A stretch of DNA of 64,000 bases from Saprospiraceae bacterium (GTDB lineage Bacteria; Bacteroidota; Bacteroidia; Chitinophagales; Saprospiraceae). Below are positions 24,749 through 34,931 of this stretch, one piece after another (the first letter of the stretch is position 1; each line of letters starts with the position of its first letter). Below the pieces are notes generated by a model. It was not told the origin of the DNA. It made no database searches and saw only the letters and a program-made list of their open reading frames with translations. The position numbers and the translations under genes were made by a program. The stretch is from assembly GCA_016715105.1 (NCBI GenBank), contig JADKBO010000008.1, forward strand, positions 236,083 to 300,082, written 5' to 3'.

Positions 24749-27382
24749 TCAATTAGCAAGCAAAGATTCCAATTTCGATATTTCCTCTGTCAAAATTTTA
24801 ATTCTTTCATTGCCGTCACTCAACTTCTGCCTTTCCTTCTCCACTACTGAAACAGGAGCTCCTGCGACAAAGTTTGCATTATCTAGTTTTTTTGCAACAC
24901 TATTTACAAATCCAATTTGATAATCCAATTCTTTCTTCTTTTCAGAAAGGTCAGATTCTACATCGATTTCTTTAGAAAGTACCACAAAATACTTATCAGT
25001 TCCAATTACAAAGCCAACTGCATTAGCTAAATCTTCGCTCACAGCCTCCACCTCAGCAACAAAAGCCAATTGTTCCAATAGCGTTGCTGCTCCTTTCACA
25101 GACAAAATAGCCTCTACATTTGTACTTTTTATGGCTTTCAATGGCAAAAGTTCACGCTGTTTCAAACCATTTTTGTTCCTCACATCACGAACATTTGATA
25201 TGATGTTTTTGAGCGTTTCTACATTATCAATAATTTGAGGGTCCTCAACTTGGGCGAGTGGATAAGAAGATAAGATACAATCACCCTCAGCACCCAATTG
25301 ATGCCACAATTCTTCCGTGATAAATGGCATGAAGGGATGGAGTGTAGAGCAAATTTTGGTAAACATGGCAATAGTTGCATCACACGTTTCTTTGGAAATT
25401 GCTTGGCCAAATTCAGGTTTTACCATTTCTAAGTACCAAGAACAAAAATCATCCCAGACAAAACTGTAAGTGGTCATCAATGCTTCTGAAAGCCGATAGT
25501 CTTTAAAGTGACCGTCTATCTCTCCCGTCAGTTTTGCGAATTTATTTTCTATCCAGGCTATGGCTAAAAGATCGGACTGGCTTGCTTGTTTTTGGTCATT
25601 GATCTCCCATCCTTTGATCAACCTGAGGGCATTCCATAACTTGTTGTTGAAATTACGACCTTGCTCACACAATTTTTCGTCAAAAAGGAAATCACCTCCT
25701 GCTGGAGAACAAGACAACATACCAAAACGCACACCATCGGCACCAAAGTCTGAGATTAATTTGAGTGCATCTGGAGAATTGCCCAAAGATTTGGACATCT
25801 TCCTTCTTTGCTTATCTCGCACCATTCCAGTAAAATATACATGGTCAAATGGTTTCTGACCCGTCCACTCAAAACCCGCCATGATCATTCTGGCGACCCA
25901 AAGAAATATGATGTCCCAACCTGTGACTAAAACAGAGGTAGGATAATAGTATGCCAATGCCTTTGGATCATCGAAACCATTGAATACTGTAATTGGCCAA
26001 AGCCATGAAGAAAACCAAGTGTCAAGCACATCTTCATCTTGTTTCAGATCATCCAAACTTATATCGGGATATTTTGTCTTGGCTTTAGCAAGAGCTTCCT
26101 CTGCACTTGTAGCAACAAAAATTTCTTCTCCATAAAACCAAGCTGGGATTCTGTGCCCCCACCACAACTGTCTGGATATACACCAATCTTTGATGTTTTC
26201 CATCCAGTGTTTGTAGATATTCTTCTGATTTTTAGGGAAGAATTCTACGTCATCTTCCATCACTGCTTGCAAAGCTGGTGCACAAATAGCTTTCATGTCT
26301 ACATACCATTGTAGTGACAATCTTGGCTCAATGATGGCGTTGGTTCTTTCTGATCGACCAACATTATTTTGATAATCTTGAACCTCAGCCAAAAGTCCAG
26401 CTTCTTCAAGATCTTTGGAAAATGCTTTTCTTACTTTGAATCGATCCTCACCAACGTATATTTTGGCGGCATCACTCATCGTTCCATCCGGATTGAATAC
26501 ATTGATGACTTCCAAGTTGTGTTTTTCACCAAGGTCAAAGTCATTCACATCATGAGCAGGAGTTACTTTTAAAGCGCCAGTACCAAATTCTCGATCAACA
26601 TATTCGTCAAAAATGATGGGTACAGAACGATTAATTAATGGCACAATAACCCGTTTACCTTTGAGATGTGCATATCGCTCATCCTCGGGATGTACTGCAA
26701 GTGCTGTATCACCCGGAATGGTTTCTGGTCTGGTTGTAGCAACAGTAATAAAATCTGATGTGCCTTCTATTTGATACTTTACTTTATACAATTTGGATTG
26801 CTCCAGACCATAAATAACCTCTTCATTGGATAAAACAGTTTTGGCTTCAGGGTCCCAATTGACCATTCGCTCCTTGCGATACAATTTGCCTTTGTTGTAT
26901 AAATCGACAAAAACCTCCAAGACCCCTTTACTTCTCACGGCATCCATCGTAAAAGAAGTCTTTGACCAATCACAAGAGGCTCCCAATTTTTGCAATTGTT
27001 TCAAAATGATGCCACCATATTCTTCTTTCCATTGCCAAGCGTAGTCCAAAAAAGCCTCTCTGCTAAGATCAGACTTTTTAATGCCTTTTTCACGCAGCAT
27101 CTTCACAACTTTTGCTTCGGTAGCAATGGATGCGTGGTCTGTACCAGGAACCCAACAAGCATTAAAACCTTGTTGTCTTGCTCTCCTGATGAGGATGTCC
27201 TGAATGGTATTATTCAACATATGGCCCATGTGTAGCACACCTGTCACATTCGGAGGAGGGATAACAATGCTATATGCTTTTCTTTCGTCTGGTGTAGATT
27301 CAAAATATTTTTTATCCAACCAATGTTGGTACCATTTTGATTCTATTTCACTGGGGTCAAATCTTGATGATAACTCACTCAT
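24749..27382 (-). CDS. valS: Valyl-tRNA synthetase
   Basis: Class I aminoacyl-tRNA synthetase that charges tRNA-Val and edits misactivated threonine. The 877-residue protein shows the HIGH motif (NVTGVLHMGHMLN, about residues 40-52), the CP1 editing domain (VATTRPETIPGDTALAVHPED), the KMSKS motif (RKMSKSLGN, near residue 530), the anticodon-binding helical domain (FNNKLWNALRLI), and a C-terminal coiled-coil arm (KKELDYQIGFVNSVAKKL..ILTEEISKLE) that is characteristic of ValRS. Its ATG overlaps the stop of the upstream lipoprotein gene by one base (TAATG), so the two are translationally coupled. Confidence 0.98.
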   Translation of the reverse strand: MSELSSRFDPSEIESKWYQHWLDKKYFESTPDERKAYSIVIPPPNVTGVLHMGHMLNNTIQDILIRRARQQGFNACWVPGTDHASIATEAKVVKMLREKGIKKSDLSREAFLDYAWQWKEEYGGIILKQLQKLGASCDWSKTSFTMDAVRSKGVLEVFVDLYNKGKLYRKERMVNWDPEAKTVLSNEEVIYGLEQSKLYKVKYQIEGTSDFITVATTRPETIPGDTALAVHPEDERYAHLKGKRVIVPLINRSVPIIFDEYVDREFGTGALKVTPAHDVNDFDLGEKHNLEVINVFNPDGTMSDAAKIYVGEDRFKVRKAFSKDLEEAGLLAEVQDYQNNVGRSERTNAIIEPRLSLQWYVDMKAICAPALQAVMEDDVEFFPKNQKNIYKHWMENIKDWCISRQLWWGHRIPAWFYGEEIFVATSAEEALAKAKTKYPDISLDDLKQDEDVLDTWFSSWLWPITVFNGFDDPKALAYYYPTSVLVTGWDIIFLWVARMIMAGFEWTGQKPFDHVYFTGMVRDKQRRKMSKSLGNSPDALKLISDFGADGVRFGMLSCSPAGGDFLFDEKLCEQGRNFNNKLWNALRLIKGWEINDQKQASQSDLLAIAWIENKFAKLTGEIDGHFKDYRLSEALMTTYSFVWDDFCSWYLEMVKPEFGQAISKETCDATIAMFTKICSTLHPFMPFITEELWHQLGAEGDCILSSYPLAQVEDPQIIDNVETLKNIISNVRDVRNKNGLKQRELLPLKAIKSTNVEAILSVKGAATLLEQLAFVAEVEAVSEDLANAVGFVIGTDKYFVVLSKEIDVESDLSEKKKELDYQIGFVNSVAKKLDNANFVAGAPVSVVEKERQKLSDGNERIKILTEEISKLESLLAN

Positions 27383-28002
27383 TATTTGTATTTTAGCGGT
27401 AGAAAGGTTTTGGTACTATCAATATTTTCGAAAATGACCAACATATTGTCATAATCATTTTCTTCCCAAATTTGTTTATAATAATCTTCTCCCAAAATGT
27501 AATTGGCAAGTACTGGCATGATGTTGTTGTGCCCTACCATCAATACATTGTGTTGATCTAGCGAACTTCTCACATTCCCAATAGTTTCTTTGAGCGTTTT
27601 GTTGTCATATGGAAAAGTAGGTAAACCTTTGATGTCGCACAAACTATCAACTGTATACAGCGTTCTGGTGGTAAATGTGCTATAAACTGCATCTAGTCTA
27701 TATCCTCTAAAAATATCTGCAAGGCGGACACTTCTAGCCAAGCCCTCTTCTGATAAGCCCGGATCGGCAGAAACCACAGAAGTATCTCTTTCTGCATGCC
27801 TGATCAACACAAATGTCTTATTATATTTTTTCTCATCAATGGGAAACGTTGTTCCATCTTCGAATAATATGGTATTCTTTTCTATCTTTTGCACATATTT
27901 ATCAACAAAAGGGGCTGTTGATATCTGTGGTTTTTCTGTCTCTTTACAGGCAACTAATGCCAAAATAAATAGTAGAAAATATGTTCCTGTTTTTACATTC
28001 AT
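27382..28002 (-). CDS. Histidine phosphatase family lipoprotein
   Basis: From the ATG at 28002 the protein has about 206 residues with a lipoprotein signal (FLLFILALVAC) and a histidine-phosphatase domain: LIRHAERD (nucleophilic His), a conserved Arg in VYSTFTTRTLYT, and the second His in VLMVGHNNIMPVLANYIL. The frame extends upstream to 28050, but that would spoil the signal peptide. Members remove phosphate from small molecules or proteins; a surface-anchored one may act on extracytoplasmic phosphate esters. The stop overlaps the valS start by one base, an unusual pairing with a tRNA synthetase. Substrate unknown. Confidence 0.85.
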   Translation of the reverse strand: MNVKTGTYFLLFILALVACKETEKPQISTAPFVDKYVQKIEKNTILFEDGTTFPIDEKKYNKTFVLIRHAERDTSVVSADPGLSEEGLARSVRLADIFRGYRLDAVYSTFTTRTLYTVDSLCDIKGLPTFPYDNKTLKETIGNVRSSLDQHNVLMVGHNNIMPVLANYILGEDYYKQIWEENDYDNMLVIFENIDSTKTFLPLKYK

Positions 28003-28435
28003 ATCCCTATAACTTGTACAATTTTTTAATATTGGGTGCAAAGTTAACAATGGTTATGAAGTAATTTAGCAACCATAAAAATATCTCTATCTATTTAAGG
28101 AGTAAAATCTGAAATATTTAAGCAAATCAAAGGAGGATTATTGTGTCATTTATTTTAGCTCTTCATATTATAAAACAACAAATTTTCTCAACACTTTGCA
28201 ATATATACTTAAAACCTTGTCTAATAAACAATTCATTTTAACACCCTAAATATTCATACTATTCCACTGAGGTAGTTGCAAGCATTCCAAAAATTAAGAT
28301 AAAAATTTGTTTTATATATAAGTCTGTTTATCAATGATTTAAAAATATTGGTAACCACCCTATTGGTGTGGCAAGCACATTATCATCTCCTCTTACTTTT
28401 GGGCTTTAGTTTTTCATTCAAAATCAAAAATCATC
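28003..28435. other. Divergent intergenic region upstream of the histidine phosphatase and 28436 genes
   Basis: About 430 bp, very AT-rich. It contains a short inverted repeat ATGGTT/AACCAT near 28050-28077 and an exact TAnnTTTG box (TACTTTTG, 28394-28401) 35 nt before the next gene, but without a TTG at the usual spacing. No open frame or RNA gene is apparent. Confidence 0.5.
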
Positions 28436-29695
28436 ATGTACAAGAATTTATTATTAATCCTGACTTTGCTTTGCCTGAGTCAGTTTGCCTCTGCCCAATT
28501 GGGAGGGTTGAAAGACAAAATGAAAAAGAAAGCAGACGACAAAAAGGAAGAAGTCATTGAAGACACCAAAAATAAGGCTGAGTCCAACGCTCCCGCTTCA
28601 ACCAACCCTGCAAACTCCCCTACCACTAATAAACAAAACAGCAATACACCTGAGGAAAAAAACTCCTCCCCTAGTAGAGTAAAAAATTCCAATGCTGCTG
28701 AAAGTCAATCTCGTTCTGGTGAAAAAGGTAAAAAGGTCAATGTCGATCTGGACATGGAAGCACTTCCTTATAAACCATCGATCGTTTGGCAGTCCTTATT
28801 GGCTGGACCCTATTATAATCCCGTTAATGGTGAATTCAAATTTACTAGTTTGGAAGCTACCTTTTTACCACTAAAGAAAAAAGATGGGTCAGACTTTAAA
28901 TACCGAACGTATGAAAACCCAAATCCACCCTTATGGATGGATTTAATAGCAAAAAATACAGGAGAAGTGGTTGGTACTTTATTTTATGAAGCCGATTTGC
29001 AAAGTCCCCCATTCGCAAATGTCGAATTAATTGTAACCATACCAGGTCATCGGTCTATTACTATCACTAAGAGTGGGTCTTATGAGTCTAAGTTTTTCGT
29101 TGGTGGACAACATTTTTATACTTTTCCTTTTAATATCATTGAAAAAGCAAATGCTGATCCTTACAGTCCTGTACCAAAGATGTTGTTTATGGAGGGAGAA
29201 TGGCCATCATGGGGTTATTTTGAATTAGGTGATAAAGATGCCCTTATTTGGAATTTCTTCTACAGTTACCAAACCACTGAAATCCCTAATACCTCTCGCT
29301 GGGATATTGTAAAATTATATCAGTACAAAATGCAAATCAGAAAAGGTGCTACGATTGTTGGTGTCTACAACCAAGCTATTGGAAACGGCGAAAATGAACT
29401 GACTGATTTAAGACCTGATAATGGCCGGTGGAAAACCTTTAGCAATGTCATATTCAAACATCCAAAAGGCAAGGATAAAGTAAATCTTTATTTGTCTGAT
29501 TTGGCAGATGGCAATTATACTGCAGACATGGAATTTTTCTTAGAAAATAAAAAAGTAGAAACAAAATCATTTGGTTTTACCATAGCTGGAGGTAAAATAA
29601 AACCAGACCCAAAGGCAGATAGAAGTTTACAAAATGAACCTACTACCTTCATAGAACAAGGTAAAAAGATGTTTTTTGTTTCATTAAAAAAATAA
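28436..29695 (+). CDS. Secreted protein of unknown function with a charged, low-complexity N-terminal region
   Basis: A 419-residue protein with a signal peptide (LLLILTLLCLSQFASAQ). Residues 20-105 are a Lys/Glu/Asn/Ser-rich disordered stretch starting LGGLKDKMKKKADDKKEE, a beginning often seen in Bacteroidota secreted proteins of unknown role. The remaining 310 residues look like two beta-sandwich-like halves (GPYYNPVNGEFKFTSLEATFLPLKKKDGS and later FSNVIFKHPKGKDKVNLYLSDLADGNYTADMEFF). I recognise no catalytic motif. It is monocistronic and ends in a strong bidirectional terminator. Confidence 0.75.
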   Translation: MYKNLLLILTLLCLSQFASAQLGGLKDKMKKKADDKKEEVIEDTKNKAESNAPASTNPANSPTTNKQNSNTPEEKNSSPSRVKNSNAAESQSRSGEKGKKVNVDLDMEALPYKPSIVWQSLLAGPYYNPVNGEFKFTSLEATFLPLKKKDGSDFKYRTYENPNPPLWMDLIAKNTGEVVGTLFYEADLQSPPFANVELIVTIPGHRSITITKSGSYESKFFVGGQHFYTFPFNIIEKANADPYSPVPKMLFMEGEWPSWGYFELGDKDALIWNFFYSYQTTEIPNTSRWDIVKLYQYKMQIRKGATIVGVYNQAIGNGENELTDLRPDNGRWKTFSNVIFKHPKGKDKVNLYLSDLADGNYTADMEFFLENKKVETKSFGFTIAGGKIKPDPKADRSLQNEPTTFIEQGKKMFFVSLKK

Positions 29696-29746
29696 ATCCC
29701 CCGGTTGCTCCACTCCAGAAAACCATTATATCGTTTTTCATACTAC

Positions 29747-29785
29747 AACAAAGCCCGATAGGATAACTTCTATTCGGGCTTTGTT
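29747..29785. terminator. Bidirectional rho-independent terminator
   Basis: A perfect 12-bp stem, AACAAAGCCCGA (29747-29758) with TCGGGCTTTGTT (29774-29785), with a 15-nt loop and ATTTTTAT after it. It sits between two convergent genes (stop at 29695 on plus, stop at 29867 on minus). Confidence 0.85.
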
Positions 29786-29866
29786 ATTTTTATCTTACAA
29801 ATACTTTTGTAGGATTTGGCAATGGATGGGCTTTTGATTTTTTCTAAATCAAGCCAATTGACTATC

Positions 29867-30484
29867 CTAAATGTATTTTTTCTCGGAGGCTAAAGAAATG
29901 GCATCCTCTCTATTGTTGACCTCCAGTTTTTCGTAAATGTTTTTGATGTGAAACTTGATGGTATTGCGACTGATATTTAAGGTTTCTCCTATACTTTTAT
30001 AACTCTTACCTTGCGCTAATAAAGTGATTACTTCTGTCTCTCGATCAGATAGAATAGAGTTGGCTGCTTTCTGAAAGGAAGAAACCACCATTCTGGCTAT
30101 GCTGATACTCATGGGAGCACCACCGTCCAAAAGTTCTTGTATACTTTCTATCAATATTTTTGAAGTGGTATTTTTGGTAATATAGCCACTTGCTCCTGCA
30201 CATAAAGCATTAAAAACCATTTCAGAATTTTCGTAAACTGAAACAATCAAAATTAAAGATTTGGGCATCAACTTCCTGATTTGTTTGGTCCCTTCTACCC
30301 CATTCATGCCTGGAAGCTCCAAATCCATCAAAACTACATCGGGCTTATCCTTAAAAATATTCTTGATGGCGTCTTCACAATTGAGATACTTTCCTGCCAC
30401 TCTGAAATTTTCAGAAAAGTTGACGATGGTAGCAAAAGCCTCATTGAGCTGTAAGTTATCTTCTATGATTACAATTCTATGCAA
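29867..30484 (-). CDS. NarL/FixJ-family response regulator
   Basis: A 205-residue protein with a receiver domain (IIEDNLQLNEAF, phospho-acceptor D54 in VVLMDLELPGMNG, K near 103 in ITKNTTS) and a C-terminal LuxR-type helix-turn-helix (LSDRETEVITLLAQGKSYKSIGETLNISRNTIKFHIKNIYEKL). It binds DNA when phosphorylated. It lies 49 bp downstream of the histidine kinase gene on the same strand, and the two form a cognate two-component pair; the input is read by the kinase's beta-propeller sensor. Confidence 0.95.
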   Translation of the reverse strand: MHRIVIIEDNLQLNEAFATIVNFSENFRVAGKYLNCEDAIKNIFKDKPDVVLMDLELPGMNGVEGTKQIRKLMPKSLILIVSVYENSEMVFNALCAGASGYITKNTTSKILIESIQELLDGGAPMSISIARMVVSSFQKAANSILSDRETEVITLLAQGKSYKSIGETLNISRNTIKFHIKNIYEKLEVNNREDAISLASEKKYI

Positions 30485-30533
30485 ATTCTTAACCTTTAAT
30501 TGGTAAAGTTAAATAAATTGAGGTTTACCTACC

Positions 30534-32099
30534 CTACACCAAAGGTATAGTAACATTTGGTATGAGGAGGGTGAGCGCAAACTCACAACCACCTCCCTCA
30601 AGATTTGTAAATGTCGATTTTCCATTAATTTTTACTGTTCTACTTATGACATTTTTAATACCATTGTTACTTTTCATTGCGTCGGCTGGTAACCCTATTC
30701 CATTGTCTTTGAAGGATAGAGTCAATGCTCCTTTACTTTCTTTGATTTCAAAAACAACATCAGAACACTGAGCATGTTTAGCAGCATTGGTCATTATTTC
30801 TTTGAAAATCAATATGATATGCCTGCTCCAATGATAGGGTATTTTGATTTGTTGATCATAATTCCTTTTAACATCAAATCTGATTTCCAAATTTTCAAAA
30901 AATCCCTCGGCAAAATCACATAGATAAAGGTCAATTTCGTACAACTCATTGCTCTCCGTACTCAAGGACCAGATAAAATCTCTGGTGTTTTTATAAAGCA
31001 CATCGGCATCCATTTTTATTTGCTCCAAATTGCGCTTTATTTTGGAATCTAAAACATTATTTTCATTTATCAAAAGTTCACTCATGATTGAAATTCTAGC
31101 CATTTTATTCCCAAGGTCATCATGAAAATCTTTGGCTATCGTATTTCTTGAATTATTGAGTTCGTTCTGCAACCGCTCTTTTTCGACTATCAGATTACCC
31201 AAATACTTATTTCTTTGTTTTAGCCTTTTCACTACATACAAAGACAAAAACCCAATGAAAGCTACAGATAATAAAAGAATTACACCAAAACCGGCGACGG
31301 TTTGATGCCAAGGGGCTTTTATTTCAAAATCATATGATTTCGAACTCAACCAGTTATTATCTGTCAACCTAGTTTGAAATTTCACAGAGTGTTTTCCATA
31401 TTTCAAATTACAAAATTCTATTTTCCCATTGATGACATTTTCCCATTTGGAGTCATTATCGAGCTGATATTGGGTGATGACAGAAGTAGGTTTTTCTAAA
31501 GAAATAGCATAAATATTAAAACTGCAGACATCCTGCTTTATATTAAAGTGTGGATATTTATTCGTTGCAAGATTTTGAATATCAACAATATTTACACCAT
31601 TGTTGGTAGCAGCCCATAATTTCCCAGAATCATCTAAACACACAGATTTTACATAGTCATTGAGCAAACCAGAAGATTTATCAAGTTTGAAAACACCTGT
31701 ATCATTCAACCGATATAGTCCTTGCTGGCTAGCTACCCAAAGATCTCCATTGTCTGGTATCACCATGTCATTCACAGCAATAATTTCATCCGATCTTTCC
31801 AAAGCTAATCTTTTCCAAACTCCATTTGCATATTGCATCAAACATCGATCTGTGGCAATGAAAAGCTTATTGTTATGGTGTAATAATTTGGTGATCTTAT
31901 TGCTACACATAGAAATATCAAAGGGAACAGTTTCTAAAATGGCCTTTTTGCTGACAGATATTTTGTATAAAGCTTGTAGATCTGCCAGCCAAAAGAGATC
32001 GTCATTTATTTTGGCTAATGATTTTATTTGGATGCCATTTCCCAAATTTATCTTGACAGTATCTTTGTTTAATGTAATGTATTGATGAAAATTATTCAC
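30534..32099 (-). CDS. Beta-propeller sensor histidine kinase, C-terminal part (frameshifted, continuation of 32234-33430)
   Basis: The frame shows the last propeller repeats (LWVASQQGLYRLND, KLWAATNNGVNIVD), a Y_Y_Y-type beta sandwich (SVITQYQLDNDSKWENVINGKIEFCNLKYGKHSVKFQTR), one membrane helix (about residues 265-290), a HisKA_3 dimerisation helix with the phospho-accepting His (AKDFHDDLGNKMARIS, near residue 322) and a HATPase domain (N-box MTNAAKHAQ, G-box DNGIGLP, NGIKNVISR). The listed GTG start at 32099 is an artefact: the frame is open further upstream to about 32250 and reads RELKSDRSGNYLFCFDA without interruption. Confidence 0.85.
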   Translation of the reverse strand: MNNFHQYITLNKDTVKINLGNGIQIKSLAKINDDLFWLADLQALYKISVSKKAILETVPFDISMCSNKITKLLHHNNKLFIATDRCLMQYANGVWKRLALERSDEIIAVNDMVIPDNGDLWVASQQGLYRLNDTGVFKLDKSSGLLNDYVKSVCLDDSGKLWAATNNGVNIVDIQNLATNKYPHFNIKQDVCSFNIYAISLEKPTSVITQYQLDNDSKWENVINGKIEFCNLKYGKHSVKFQTRLTDNNWLSSKSYDFEIKAPWHQTVAGFGVILLLSVAFIGFLSLYVVKRLKQRNKYLGNLIVEKERLQNELNNSRNTIAKDFHDDLGNKMARISIMSELLINENNVLDSKIKRNLEQIKMDADVLYKNTRDFIWSLSTESNELYEIDLYLCDFAEGFFENLEIRFDVKRNYDQQIKIPYHWSRHIILIFKEIMTNAAKHAQCSDVVFEIKESKGALTLSFKDNGIGLPADAMKSNNGIKNVISRTVKINGKSTFTNLEGGGCEFALTLLIPNVTIPLV

Positions 32100-32233
32100 C
32101 TCTCCGATATTTTCCAGAAGGCTATTTTCATATAACTTAAACAGATATTTGTTTTCATTTCTTTTTTGAGGAGCATCAAAACAAAATAAATAATTCCCAC
32201 TTCTATCCGATTTGAGTTCCCGGCATGTATTAT

Positions 32234-33430
32234 CTATTGCTTGTGGAAAACCTTACCATCTCGGTATTCATAAACATAATCTCGCGATAGGAGGATCATA
32301 GAACCTGAGGCACTTTTTGCCATCCCAAAAATATTTGGATCAAGAAATTTCTCTGATCCCATGTAACTGATCAATTCTTTTTTGAGCATCAACTGAAACA
32401 CTCCATCACCATAACTAGATATCCAAATATTTTGATCATTGTCAATCAATATATCTGACAAAGAATTGCGAATATTACAATACTGTTTGAGGTCAATTAA
32501 TTTTCCTTCATCATAAAAATACCCATATTTATTACCATTGGCATCCATCGTGATGATTACATATCTATTCTCCGACAGAAATGATAGTTTAGTAATGGAA
32601 TTTCCATTGAGAGCTAGTTTTCTTTGTTCAAGGATTTGCCCATTTTTCAATAAATACAAGGTATCACTTACTGCAATATAAATTTTGTTTTTGTAGGAAG
32701 TTACTAAAGAAACATACTTGTTTTTGGCAAAGTCAAACTGAGGTATCAAATTTGAATGGGAATCATTACCCACGCTCAACTTGAATATTCCAGGCAGAGG
32801 TTTGGTTTTTAATACGGTTTTTTTAGGATCATTAAAAATGTAAAAGTCATCGTCCATCACTGCACCAGAAAACTTATAATAATCTTCAATTCGTGCGGAT
32901 AGACCTGTTGGATCAAATTTATTCAGTTTCAGAACTCCTCCTGAACCATCAATGATGGTATGGTGTTCTGAATCACATTTAGACTTCATAAGGTTGGTTG
33001 TGTGTAAGACATAATCCGGGGCACTCAATAACCAATCATTATGATAAAATATGTTCTTCAACTTTACCCGATACTGATCATCACATCTCTCTACTTTTAA
33101 TTGATCAAGATCTAATATTTGCGATCCTCCTCCCCAAGTAGCAATCCCCATTTTAAAGCCAGGTAACGTACATAAGCCTATTACATAGTTTGAGTACAGT
33201 CCATCATAAGAAGTAATTTGAAGAAATTTATTCCCATCAAAACAATCCAGACCATCATCCGTTCCTATCCACAATCTCCCCAAACTATCTTGCAGCATTT
33301 GATAGGTTATGTCATGCGACAAGCCCTCTGAAGTTGTAAATCTTCTATATTTATATTGGGCGGATACCGGTAAACAAAGCTGTGCAAAACCATAAATCAA
33401 GATGATACGCCACAGTACTTTATCAAACAT
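32234..33430 (-). CDS. Beta-propeller sensor histidine kinase, N-terminal part
   Basis: These 398 residues begin with a signal peptide (IILIYGFAQLCLPVSAQ) and a reg_prop propeller: the RFTTSEGLSHDITYQMLQDSLGRLWIGTDDGLDCFDG pattern is diagnostic of the two-component regulator propeller. The frame stops at 32234 (VFHKQ). Reading one extra T in the TTTT run (AAAA on the plus strand, 32247-32250) gives KVFPQAIDNTCRELKSDRSGNY, joining the C-terminal kinase part. The intact gene would be 30534-33430, about 965 residues, a membrane sensor with a periplasmic propeller, paired with the NarL-type regulator at 29867. Confidence 0.85.
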   Translation of the reverse strand: MFDKVLWRIILIYGFAQLCLPVSAQYKYRRFTTSEGLSHDITYQMLQDSLGRLWIGTDDGLDCFDGNKFLQITSYDGLYSNYVIGLCTLPGFKMGIATWGGGSQILDLDQLKVERCDDQYRVKLKNIFYHNDWLLSAPDYVLHTTNLMKSKCDSEHHTIIDGSGGVLKLNKFDPTGLSARIEDYYKFSGAVMDDDFYIFNDPKKTVLKTKPLPGIFKLSVGNDSHSNLIPQFDFAKNKYVSLVTSYKNKIYIAVSDTLYLLKNGQILEQRKLALNGNSITKLSFLSENRYVIITMDANGNKYGYFYDEGKLIDLKQYCNIRNSLSDILIDNDQNIWISSYGDGVFQLMLKKELISYMGSEKFLDPNIFGMAKSASGSMILLSRDYVYEYRDGKVFHKQ

Positions 33431-33643
33431 TGTAATAACTAAATTTTATAAAAAGCTAAGATACAGATTCATCATTCTGGTGGTCTTTTATTCTTAAAAA
33501 ATATGAGCCAATGAGGATCAGTTATTCTAGTCAGATAAAAAGATAATTAGGAAACTTTTGGTTGCTTAACTTTGAATTTATGATTCAAACTATTTTTTGG
33601 AATAAAATCGATAAAAATATATCTTGCATGCAAATCGACCAAC

Positions 33644-34141
33644 ATGCGCAAGACCATACTCTCATTGACTCTTTCCTTAATTTCTATTTCATGCTTCTGC
33701 CAAAATCAAAAGTTTATCCATTGTGGAAAGCTAATCGATGTAGAAAACCAAAAAGTACTCGAAAAAATGACCATCGTCATTGAGGATAATCTGATCAAAT
33801 CTGTACTTTCTGGTTATGCCAGTGCACCCAAAGAAGCAACCGTTATTGATTTGAAAAACAAAACAGTGTTGCCTGGTTTGATGGACATGCATGTTCACAT
33901 AGAAAGCGAAAGTAGTCCAAAAGCCTATGAAGACAGATTCAGAAACAATGAAGCTGATGTTGCCTTAAAAGCTACAACTTATTGTGAAAAAACCTTGATG
34001 GCTGGATTTACTACCGTAAGAGATTTGGGGGGGTCAGGCATCAATGTGAGTTTGAGAAATGCTATAAACGCTGGTTTTATAAAAGGGACCAAGAATTTAC
34101 ACATCAGAGAAATCAATTGCTACAACAGGGGGGCACGCTGA
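33644..34141 (+). CDS. Secreted amidohydrolase family protein, N-terminal part (frameshifted)
   Basis: The frame gives a signal peptide (ILSLTLSLISISCFCQN) and the first half of an imidazolonepropionase/prolidase-like amidohydrolase: a composite beta domain (IHCGKLIDVENQ..MTIVIEDNLIKSV), PGLMDMHVHIES with the first metal-binding HxH, and MAGFTTVRDLGG. It ends at 34141 out of frame. Removing one base from the A4G3 run at 34081-34087 gives IKGPRIYTSEKSIATTGGHADPTNG, joining the C-terminal half. The intact gene would be 33644-34931, about 428 residues, a metal-dependent hydrolase exported from the cytoplasm; the natural substrate is unknown. Confidence 0.82.
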   Translation: MRKTILSLTLSLISISCFCQNQKFIHCGKLIDVENQKVLEKMTIVIEDNLIKSVLSGYASAPKEATVIDLKNKTVLPGLMDMHVHIESESSPKAYEDRFRNNEADVALKATTYCEKTLMAGFTTVRDLGGSGINVSLRNAINAGFIKGTKNLHIREINCYNRGAR

Positions 34142-34154
34142 TCCAACCAATGGT

Positions 34155-34931
34155 GTGAAAGACGATTATAAGGGTGATCCTGGGCCAAAGGAAGGTGTCA
34201 TAAATGGGCCTGAAGAAGCAGCTAAAGCTGTAAGACAACGGTATAAAAATGGTGCGGATGTCATAAAAATCACATCCACTGGCGGCGTATTGAGTGTTGC
34301 AGCAGATGGATCTGGACCTCAGTTTACGATCGAAGAAATTGAAGCGGTTGTAAAAACGGCTAATGATTACAATATGGTGACTGCAGCTCATGCTCACGGC
34401 GCTGAAGGAATGCGCAGAGCTGTAATTGGTGGCATTCATAGTATAGAGCATGGTACTTTCATGACACAAGAAGTCATGGATATGATGAAGGAAAAAGGCA
34501 CTTATTATGTACCCACAATCACGGCAGGCAAATTTGTTGTAGAAAAAGCAAAAATTCCAGGTTTCTACCCCGCCATCATCGTCCCTAAAGCTTTAAAAGT
34601 TGGCCCACAAATTCAAGAAACTTTTGCAAAAGCTTATAAAGCTGGTGTAAAAATTGCTTTTGGCACTGATTCTGGCGTGAGTTATCATGGTAAGAATGCA
34701 GATGAATTTGTTTATATGTGTGAGGCTGGTATGACTCCTTGGGACGCCATCCTATGTGCAACCGTCAATACTGCTGATTTGTTGCGCATTTCAGAAAAAC
34801 TTGGAAGCATCAAAATGGGCAAAATTGCAGATATTGTGGCTGTCGATGACAACCCTTTGGAAAACATTGCAACCTTACAAAATGTAAAGTTTGTTATGAA
34901 AGAAGGTGTGGTATACAAAATGATTGAGTAA
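34155..34931 (+). CDS. Amidohydrolase family protein, C-terminal part (continuation of 33644-34141)
   Basis: Contains the rest of the TIM-barrel active site: GADVIKITSTGGV with the catalytic Lys, HAHGAEGM and IEHGTFM with two metal-binding histidines, and FGTDSGV with the catalytic Asp, ending in GSIKMGKIADIVAVDDNPLENI, the standard tail of the family. The GTG at 34155 is not a true start because the frame reads through upstream from about 34087. The stop overlaps the ATG of the acyltransferase gene by one base (TAATG). Confidence 0.82.
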   Translation: MKDDYKGDPGPKEGVINGPEEAAKAVRQRYKNGADVIKITSTGGVLSVAADGSGPQFTIEEIEAVVKTANDYNMVTAAHAHGAEGMRRAVIGGIHSIEHGTFMTQEVMDMMKEKGTYYVPTITAGKFVVEKAKIPGFYPAIIVPKALKVGPQIQETFAKAYKAGVKIAFGTDSGVSYHGKNADEFVYMCEAGMTPWDAILCATVNTADLLRISEKLGSIKMGKIADIVAVDDNPLENIATLQNVKFVMKEGVVYKMIE